From Sepiola atlantica (lineage: Eukaryota; Mollusca; Cephalopoda; Sepiida; Sepiolidae), in assembly GCA_963556195.1 (NCBI GenBank), contig OY744525.1:51076648-51140647 (forward strand): a DNA stretch of 64,000 nt. Direction: 5' to 3'. Of the stretch, positions 57,487 through 64,000 are shown in pieces. Position numbers and translations under genes: made by a program. Every line of letters starts with the position of its first letter. Positions within the stretch are counted from its first letter, which is position 1. Below the pieces are notes generated by a model. That model ran no database searches and was not told where the DNA came from. It saw nothing but the letters and a program-made list of their open reading frames with translations.

Positions 57487-58406
57487 AAAAGAAACAAACA
57501 TAAACATGACATCCACCAAAAAACATCTTTGCCTCTGTCCTTAGGCTTAGAACCAACATCAATGACCAAGAAACCTTTCTCCTGGTAAACTCCCCGGATA
57601 TCCTAGCACTAAGTGAAACAAACCTACAATCCTCAATCTCATACCATTTTAACATGACTGAATACCTCCCACTCTACCATAAAGACTCTGCCAAACATGC
57701 ACGGGCTAGGAGTTTATGTTCGGAACACCCTACCCTTGACTAGAGAACATAGGCTAGAATCAGATGATTAAGCCTACATGTGCTTCAGGACTGTACCCTG
57801 CTTAACTTTGTCTCTGAAAGCATAGATACATCACTCTCACTTGACTCAAGTGCCCAAATAAATGTATTTGGGGATTTTAATATGCATCACCCTGACTGCC
57901 TTGGATTCTCCAGTTATACAGACACAGCTGGTAACTCTACGTATTGTTTCTCTATAGCGCACTCCCTCTCACAGACTGTCACTTTCTCGACTCGTCTTCC
58001 TGATCGTGTGGACCAGCAAGCTTCACTTCTGAACCTGTTCTTGACCTCACTGCGCGAGGCTTGTGCGACGAATGCTTATAGCTCACTCGGGAATGCTGAT
58101 AATCTTGTGGTAATGATTGTTATCACCCTAAAATCTTGTTCCACAGTTAATAAGCCGTTGCTGAAAATGACGAGATACTACAAGCGGGCTGATTGGGAAT
58201 CCATCAGATTTCACATTAGAGACATCCCATGGAGTGAAACTTTTTCTTTCCCTGCTGATCAGTGCACACATGAGGTAACCGAATGGGTCAAAGCAGACAT
58301 TGAAGCACATGTTCCCATGCGAAAATTCTGCAGCAATCCCAAGTTTCCACAATGGTTCACCTCAGAATGTGCAGCTGCTATTGCTCAAAGGCAGCAAGCA
58401 TTCTGA
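57487..58406 (+). pseudogene. LINE apurinic-like endonuclease region
   Basis: The segment around 57590 reads PDILALSETNLQS, carrying the catalytic Glu of the APE family. After frame changes near 57710-57780 the open segment 57780-58406 has NVFGDFNMHHPDCLGF (the D-x-N motif), then FSTRLPDRVDQQASLLNLFL, the F-P-T-R...L-D-L-F-x-T-S region. The stretch KPLLKMTRYYKRADWESI and FPQWFTSECAAAIAQRQQAF leads into the reverse transcriptase. It would nick target DNA for primed reverse transcription if intact. Confidence 0.78.
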
Positions 58407-58495
58407 AAATTCAACCGCCACAAGGCAACTATAAATAGACATAAACTTATAGTGTCAAGACTGTAATAGATGAAGGAAAGAGAAGGTATGCAGAG

Positions 58496-59575
58496 ATGAC
58501 CAGAAAACGCATTGAGTCACAGAAACTAGGTACTCGTGATTTCTGGAAAATCTTCAATAGTGTGGTGAATAATGGGCAATCAACAATTCCCCCACTACTA
58601 AACCACAATGATGTCATTTGTACAGCAACTGATAAGGCTGAACTACTTGCTCAGCGTTTCGGCTTAAACTCCACTTTGGACTCCGCAAACCACTCTCTCC
58701 AAAATTTCCCATTATGGACAGAAGCCACACTTGATAACCTGACCATCACTCCATCTCATGTTTGGGATATCATAAAAAAAACCTTGACACCTCCAAAACA
58801 TGTGGGCTTGATCTTATGCCAGTAATAGTAATAAAGAAATGCTCTGCTGAACTGGCCCCTGTCCTCTCCAAACTCTAACAAATGCCTTGCCAAATCTTGC
58901 TTTCCTGATAGCTGGAAAATTGCCTCTGTGGTACCAGTCTTCAAGAATTCTGGAGATAGAACTGACTCTCAGAATTACCGTCTCATCAATCTACTCCCAC
59001 TCTTCGCTAAAATCTTTGAATCCTTAATCAATCTAGTGATAGTCCGTCACCTCATTAATGCTAAACTTCTTTCTGACCATCAGTATGGATTTAGGCAAGC
59101 ACAGTCTACTGCGGATATCCTAACGGTCATATCTGAACGCATATACCATATACTGGAAAAAGCAGGTGAAGCTAGGGCGATAACGCTTGATATATCCAAA
59201 GCTTTTGACAAGGTCTGGCATAAAGATCTTCTCATAAAAATTAATTCATGTGGTATTACTGGACGAATATTTAATATAATTAGATCCTTTCTATTCAAAA
59301 GAAAGATCCAGGTTGTCCTCGATGGCTGTTCATCCAAACAGCATGACATAAATGCAGGTGTACCCAAGGGATCGATCCTTGGACCATTATTGTTCCTGAT
59401 TTTCATAAAAAACTTCCCTGATGACATTGTGTCTGAGATGGGTATATTTGCTGACGACACCACACTCTACTCTCGCTATGTGAGTAAAACGAACGCGTAC
59501 ATATCCGAGACAATGGCTGCATCTTTAGAAAGTGACCTCCAGTTGATAGTAGAATGGGTCATAAATGGATGGTAA
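58496..59575 (+). pseudogene. LINE reverse transcriptase core
   Basis: Segment 58496-58825 has LGTRDFWKIFNSVVNNGQS and the DKAELLAQRF words that precede RT. After a break at 58826-58927 the open segment 58928-59575 carries VVPVFK..NYRLINLLP (from 58931), FRQAQSTADIL, ITLDISKAFDKVWH (box A Asp), NAGVPKGSILGPLLFLIFI (box B/C region) and GIFADDTTLYSRY with the F-A-D-D catalytic pair. The core is complete between 58928 and 59575. Confidence 0.85.
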
Positions 59576-60270
59576 CTTTTAATGCCGCAAAGACAAAGCT
59601 ACTTTCCTTCAATAACTACAAGAAACCACTTCAACCACCGATTGCCATGGCAAATAACACCCTCCATGAGAGTCCAACGTTCAAACTCCTCGGCCTAACA
59701 TTCACAGGTAACATGAATTGGAACAAATACATAGAAGACATTGCCAAGGTTGCTGTAATCAAAATTGGGCTCCCTCTACCGAGCTAGAAAACTTCTCACA
59801 CCTGACATTATCCTCTATCTCTGCAAAGCCGCCATCTACCCATGCATGCAGTATTATTGTCACATCTGGGATGGTGCACCATCCACCAGTCTCTCCCTCT
59901 TAGACAAGGTCCAAAGAAGAGTATCTAATCTAATAGGTCCCTCACTATCCACCAAGCTCCAGCCCCTGTCCCATCGCTGCAATGTTGCATACTTGTGCTT
60001 CTTTTACAAGTACTTCAATACAATGTGCTCCGATGAACTTGCTGCTCTGGTGCCCCTTAGATGTAAATACACTAGACCAACCCGACAATCAGCTAAATCC
60101 CATCCATTCACTGTGGAGGTCCCCAGATGCCGGAGAGCCCTCTACTCAAATAGCTTCTTTCCTTAAGCTGCCGGCCTTAGGAACTCCATCCCTGCTTCCT
60201 GTTTCCCCGACTGTACCGACATGCAGAAATTTTAAACTAATATGAACATGCATCTCGCTACACAGCTCCC
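59554..60270 (+). pseudogene. LINE ORF2 thumb and C-terminal domain
   Basis: Segment 59554-59787 has WMVTFNAAKTKLLSFNN and FKLLGLTFTGNMNWNKYI; 59765-60166 has YPCMQYYCHIWDGAPSTSLS, LDKVQRRVSNLIG and FYKYFNTMCSDELAALVP. After a stop at about 60164 the remaining tail with LRNSIPASCFPDCTDMQKF completes the C-terminus by 60270. Three frame changes separate these pieces. Confidence 0.8.
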
Positions 60271-60629
60271 AATTTAGGATAACCCCCTAAATTTTCACCT
60301 TAATTCTCAGTAACTCCTTACGTTTACAGTAGCAATTCGCCTTGTAAGTTAAAAAATAAAATAAATAATAAAATAAGAATTAACCAAAATGGCTGTGTTT
60401 ACGAATAAACCGAAAAGCATTCTGCTGGATTTCATTTCGTAATGAAATTAGTTTTTTTAATGATTTTTGTTTTATTTTATTCTACTACATTTTTTATTTG
60501 AATAAATATTGTATTAATAGTGAATAAAAATAATTTATTCTGTAATTATCAAAGTTACGTTGATACGAAATACACACGCACACAGATACGAGAAATGGTC
60601 ACAATTTTATTAATATCAATATTATATCA

Positions 60630-60658
60630 CTGTGTGTGTGAGTGAGTGAGAGAGAGAA
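60630..60658. repeat. (GT)n(GA)n microsatellite
   Basis: TGTGTGTGTGAGTGAGTGAGAGAGAGA tract in noncoding DNA between the LINE and the Merlin element. Confidence 0.9.
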
Positions 60659-60795
60659 ATTTCTCTAACGAATGCGATGTCATTCATGGGGGACTAATTT
60701 CAATCGACACCGGAAATATCTTTTGCTCGTAATCAATGTCGATTATTAAAAAAGATAATATTTTCCATAAAAGTTTATTCAAGTAAGTTTGTTTT

Positions 60796-60882
60796 GGTAC
60801 TGTTTTAGAATTTGACCCTAACCTTCGTGACTGTCCGGCAGCAGCGAGCCGACAGCTAACGGAAGCGTCCGAGACCTGCCGA
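60796..60882 (+). repeat. Merlin left terminal inverted repeat
   Basis: Matches the reverse complement of 61766-61852 with about four mismatches, three of them clustered in the CCTTCG/TTTCCG segment. Inside it weaker similarity continues through a second block ending near GGCAGACGA. The GC-rich inner part (GCAGCGAGCCGACAGCTAAC) is the likely transposase-binding region. Confidence 0.92.
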
Positions 60883-60949
60883 AATCGAAAACGAGGCTGG
60901 CAGGCAGACGATATTGATTTCAAAGAGAGACGCTTGGCACTAATTAAAA

Positions 60950-61579
60950 ATGAATTTCGAAGTGTTGTGTAGTTCGATTGCCTCTCCGGAGCAGTGCATT
61001 AACTTTTGCCAGCAGAAAGCTCTGATGGCAAAATATATGCGATGTATGCGATGCGGCGGCCGACTTTGCCGGCTAGTACCGCGAAAGATTGTTTCGGAAA
61101 AATATGCCTGGAGATGCCCCACCCAGGAATGCCGGGCTTGGATTTCGCTGCGATCGGGGACGTTTTTTTCGCGGTCAAAACTCACCATAGCAACAATTCT
61201 AAAAGATGATATACCTGTGGTCCCAGGATATGGCGACCTGCGGGAATTCATGTGGCGACAGACTTTTAAAAAAGACCCTTTCGCCGCCATATTATCGCAG
61301 ATAGCCGTACTTTATCCAGTCGTCGGCGACCAACAATCTTCTGCTGCTCCGACTCCTTCCACATCCTCGGCGACGACTACCCCATCCTCCTCTTCTGCCT
61401 GTATTTCGCTAAGCCCTCCTCCAAAAACGCAAAAACAAGCCCTTACCCCTCCAGCTAAAATAATTGAAAAAAAAAACAGAAAAAAAACAATGCGTAATTG
61501 CAAAAAAAAAAAAACAAAGAAAAATGGTTTTAAAAAAGTTATTATTTTAGCGTTCATAAAAACAGTTTTTTTCAGTTAA
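60950..61579 (+). CDS. Truncated Merlin transposase: zinc ribbon joined to C-terminal end
   Basis: A 209-residue open frame starting 67 bp inside the left terminal repeat. Residues 32-61 form the zinc ribbon (CMRC ... CPTQEC), followed by ISLRSGTFFSRSKL, typical of the IS1595/ISXO2-like N-terminal DNA-binding domain. Residues 95-125 (GDLREFMWRQTFKKDPFAAI, then LSQIAVLYP) match the extreme C-terminus of these transposases. The DDE catalytic domain between them, normally well over 100 residues, is missing. The rest is a Ser/Thr/Pro-rich linker and a Lys-rich tail. It cannot catalyse transposition but could still bind the terminal repeats. One extra A near 61200 appears to compensate for the deletion frame. 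Confidence 0.8.
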   Translation: MNFEVLCSSIASPEQCINFCQQKALMAKYMRCMRCGGRLCRLVPRKIVSEKYAWRCPTQECRAWISLRSGTFFSRSKLTIATILKDDIPVVPGYGDLREFMWRQTFKKDPFAAILSQIAVLYPVVGDQQSSAAPTPSTSSATTTPSSSSACISLSPPPKTQKQALTPPAKIIEKKNRKKTMRNCKKKKTKKNGFKKVIILAFIKTVFFS

Positions 61580-61765
61580 AAAAAACAAAAAAAAAGAGTT
61601 TAAAAAGTTAGTTTTCTTACATAAAATGGTTAATTATTAATACAAAAAAAAGTTTATTCATTTCAGCTATGGGTTTGTTCATTTATTTCATTTTCTGTAT
61701 AAAAATATATGCATTTCTTTTTCTTTACGTATATTCATCGTCTTACATTGTTGTCGTCTGCCGAC

Positions 61766-61852
61766 TCGGCAGATCTCGGACGCTTCCGTTAGCTGTCGGC
61801 TCGCTGCTGCCGGACAGTCACGGAAATTAGGGTCAAATTCTAAAACAGTACC
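61766..61852 (-). repeat. Merlin right terminal inverted repeat
   Basis: Partner of 60796-60882; ends CAGTACC at 61852, directly followed by ATTGTTTT. Confidence 0.92.
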
Positions 61853-61860
61853 ATTGTTTT

Positions 61861-62313
61861 TTATCAATTACAGTTAAGAATCCACACGGAAGGTATTTTC
61901 CCATTTTAAGCTACTAGGAAGGGGGAATTGCTGAAGATTTAAACGAACACACGCAGTGTTATCATCATCATCATCGCAAAACTTGTTGACATTTTTTGTT
62001 TTGAATTCAGTTGCTGTCTTTTTCTTTCCTTGTTTTCAAAGTTAAATCTTTTCATTTTCAAGACATAACATTGATTAATACCGTTAATCTATGCTTACGT
62101 AAGATTGTTGGTTCTTTTATACGACAGGGGCGCGTTCTTAAATTCATTTTGACAATTGACCAGAATTTTTTTTTTATAAAGGAGATAACTCACTTTCAAA
62201 TTCCGGCTAATTCCTATTTAAGTCACCCAAATTATCTAGAGTTTTGAGTAGGTTTTAGGCGTTACTTACAAAAGAAATTACTTAAATCATGTTTTAGTAA
62301 AAAAAATATTAAA
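61861..62313. other. Noncoding DNA
   Basis: AT-rich with a short (ATC)n stretch near 61961-61976; the 78-codon frame at 62011-62247 has no recognisable feature. Confidence 0.55.
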
Positions 62314-62676
62314 AACACTAAGTCAGCAAGTTTCATCCTACACGTGAAACGCCGAAATGAAAATTCGCCAGGATAAATATCTGTTCTGTCGTACGTCAGT
62401 GACGGAGAAATCCTTCTAGATGGAGGCAATTTTAATTTTTGTTCAAATTCAGAGTATTTTGGAGAGCTGGATTTTTCCCCCATTAAAAAGCGACCTTGTG
62501 TCTAACTGCCCTCGTGGGGAGGCAAGTAAATAGGAACATGGTTATAAACTTTAGTTATCGTTCCTCCTTAGCTAGCCTCTTCCTCGACTGGTTTATAAAG
62601 ATGGGGTCTATATTTTCCGGCCTAATTTTCATTTAGGCGTTTCATGTGTACGATGAAAGTTGCCGTAACTTCGTGT
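62314..62676. repeat. Foldback/MITE-like element A
   Basis: Arms 62314-62382 and 62608-62676 are imperfect reverse complements sharing GAAACGCC, AAATGAAAATT and the TTTCATC.TACAC word, separated by about 225 bp. The right arm with its inner flank recurs at 55558-55676, so this is a dispersed family. No coding capacity; parent transposon unknown. Confidence 0.65.
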
Positions 62677-62753
62677 ATTTTTATGTAATTTTTCTTTTTA
62701 TTAAAACATTTTTAATAAGTTGTTTAATATTATTGTAGATTAACACCCTCAGC

Positions 62754-63307
62754 TAAATCAGCCCCTCCCTCCCCAAAAAATAAAATAAAATTGAGATTCT
62801 ACTTTTTTAGCCGATTACGTGTAAACACCTTGAAAAACTTGTCGAAAAGAAAAAGAAACAATTATTTTAGAATTTAGAGTGGGGAATCAGTTTCGCATAT
62901 AAATTTAACGTAAAATGATCACCCATTTCCGGGCGATTAGGGTTTTAAGGCAGTTAAACAAAATCGTTTTTTGGTTTTTGCTATGAGATATACATTCTGT
63001 GCATTGATTTTTTTTTTTTAGGGGGTGTCTACTTTTTTAGGCGATTACGTGTGGTTTTATAACCTTGGCAGTCGGACTTAAGGTTAGTGGTAAAAAAATA
63101 GTTAACAGCTCTAAAAGGTTAGAAGGGCTCTGAAATGGGGGTTCATTTTACGTTAAATTTATATACGAAACTTATCCACACTCTAAATTCTAAAATAATT
63201 TTTGGGGTGTTTTTTTTCTTCTTTTCTCAAAGTGTTGCAGGGTGTACACACGTAATCGCCTAAAAAAGTAGAATCCATTTTTAGGAGGCGAGGGGGGGAT
63301 GATTTAC
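62754..63307. repeat. Foldback/MITE-like element B with long arms
   Basis: Arms of about 180 bp (62754-62934 and 63131-63307) are imperfect reverse complements. Shared blocks include TAAATCA with a C-rich run, GATTCTACTTTTTTAG, CGATTACGTGT, ATTATTTTAGAATTTAGAGT and ATAAATTTAACGTAAAATGA. A third partial copy of CTACTTTTTTAGGCGATTAC lies in the loop at 63029-63052. No coding capacity. Confidence 0.75.
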
Positions 63308-63324
63308 ACATAGACAGAATATCC

Positions 63325-63830
63325 AACATTCCTTTATCTAACAGAAAGTATCTGCCTCCAAATGCAATCTACCTATTTAAGAGCCAGATACATCCTAAGT
63401 TGGAATACTGCATCGACATCTGGGAAGGTGTCGCACAGAGCACTCTTCCTTGCCTTGACAGAGTACAAAAGCGATTACGAAATCTAGTGGGGGTTGATGT
63501 CTTCTCCCTACAGCCCCTTCCTGACAGAAGAGACGTTGCTAGTCTTTCTCTACCCTACCGTTATTTCCATGGAAGGTGCTCGTCTGAGCTCCAATCGTTG
63601 GTTCCTCCTTGTAAGACATTCACAGTAAGAACTTGTATTGCTACCACTATTATTCTAAGAAAAAGACTTTCCTTTCTCCATTCATGTGTCTAGCGTCAGG
63701 CGGAATTTCCATGGACGGAGTTTCTTTGTAAGGACTTCACACCTGTGGAACACATTACCACGGGACTGCTTCCCTGCTGATTATAACTTGGTCATCTTCA
63801 AATCTAATCTCAACAAATTCTTGTTCTAAA
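63325..63830 (+). pseudogene. 5'-truncated LINE, ORF2 C-terminus
   Basis: Coding similarity begins near 63325 and continues through LEYCIDIWEGVAQSTLPCLD, RVQKRLRNLVG, LPDRRDVASLSLPYRYFHGR and CSSELQSLVPP. A frame change near 63690 leads to FHGRSFFVRTSHLWNTLPRD and FKSNLNKFLF, followed by a stop at about 63828. The word order matches the tail at 59765-60270, but the sequence differs enough to be another subfamily. 5' truncation is usual for LINE copies. Confidence 0.78.
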
Positions 63831-64000
63831 ACTGCTACATAAGTAATTAAATACATTCCATACTATTGATCAATGTTAGTACTCCCATAGTTTTCCTCAT
63901 CTTTCATCGGATAATCATCATGAAACTTAAATAAATTTTTTTTTTTTACTTTTGTTCACCGAAACGTAAGGGGTTACTGTCTTTAAGGGTCAGATTTATA
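63831..64000. other. Presumed LINE 3' flank
   Basis: AT-rich, with a T run at 63931-63944; the word ACGTAAGGGGTTACTG near 63965 resembles the reverse complement of CAGTAACTCCTTACGT near 60308, which may mark another element on the minus strand running out of the window. Confidence 0.35.

Larger units (their letters stand above)
57441..60380 (+). mobile_element. Non-LTR retrotransposon (CR1/Jockey-like LINE), defective
   Basis: Endonuclease, linker, reverse transcriptase and C-terminal regions occur in the correct order over 2.8 kb, then a 3' region ends in an A-rich tail (AAAAAATAAAATAAATAATA near 60350-60375). The coding sequence is split by several frameshifts and stops, so it cannot make ORF2 protein. 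I did not see an ORF1. Assignment below superfamily level is uncertain. Confidence 0.85.
60796..61852 (+). mobile_element. Merlin (IS1595-like) DNA transposon, internally deleted
   Basis: The element is 1057 bp, bounded by 87-bp terminal inverted repeats starting GGTACTGTTTTAGAATTTGA and flanked by 8-bp repeats TTTGTTTT (60788-60795) and ATTGTTTT (61853-61860), 7 of 8 identical. Merlin elements make 8-9 bp target duplications. The termini differ at about 4 of 87 positions, so the copy or its parent is fairly young. The single ORF has the Merlin zinc ribbon and C-terminus but no catalytic core, making it a non-autonomous copy. Confidence 0.85.

Noticed and set aside
1..64000. tRNA or rRNA genes
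   Set aside because: I looked for conserved tRNA arm words and rRNA-like blocks and found none that hold up.

Overview
The window looks like repeat-dense animal nuclear DNA, most likely from a cephalopod such as an octopus. It is AT-rich, I recognise no intact host gene, and nearly all recognisable coding sequence belongs to eukaryotic mobile elements. The cephalopod guess rests mainly on a decayed copy near 48.5 kb of a repeat I remember as very common in octopus DNA, so treat it as inference.

Positions 1-44118 are a head-to-tail array of a composite unit of about 12 kb, with genes on the minus strand. The phase of the unit is arbitrary because the window opens inside the array. Read along the minus strand, one full unit holds: a fragment of a hAT transposase; noncoding DNA; the 3' part of a Ty3/gypsy pol (end of RT, RNase H, integrase, GPY module); a candidate LTR; a Ulp1/SENP-like (C48) cysteine protease domain; a tract of 23-residue charged repeats; a Helitron Rep (HUH) domain; a PIF1-type helicase; and a CARD-like exon fragment with a splice acceptor. 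Units 1 (1-12111) and 3 (20878-32831) are nearly complete. Unit 2 (12112-20877) is deleted at its right end and carries a 765-bp insertion. Unit 4 (32832-38435), unit 5 (38436-42107) and unit 6 (42946-44118) are partial, and a 5'-truncated hAT element (42108-42950) lies between 5 and 6. By eye the copies are roughly 95-98% alike. Every coding module is broken somewhere, and many lesions are shared between copies, so much of the amplification copied DNA that was already defective.

Positions 44119-57440 are mostly AT-rich noncoding DNA with microsatellites, a degenerate LINE ORF on the minus strand (46210-47064), a LINE ORF2 tail on the minus strand (55186-55371) and several dispersed short repeats. 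Positions 57441-60380 hold one plus-strand non-LTR retrotransposon with apurinic endonuclease and reverse transcriptase regions, broken by frameshifts. Positions 60796-61852 are a compact Merlin-family (IS1595-like) DNA transposon with 87-bp terminal inverted repeats and near-identical 8-bp flanking repeats. Its open ORF joins the N-terminal zinc ribbon to the C-terminal end of the transposase, with the catalytic core missing. Two foldback (MITE-like) elements and a second plus-strand LINE tail fill 62.3-63.8 kb.

The most interesting system is the Helitron-like module. A Ulp1/SENP-type protease with a visible His-Asp-Gln-Cys signature is joined to a coiled-coil repeat tract directly upstream of Rep and helicase, and a CARD-coding fragment lies just downstream. 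Only unit 1 keeps both the HUH motif and a canonical Walker A motif.
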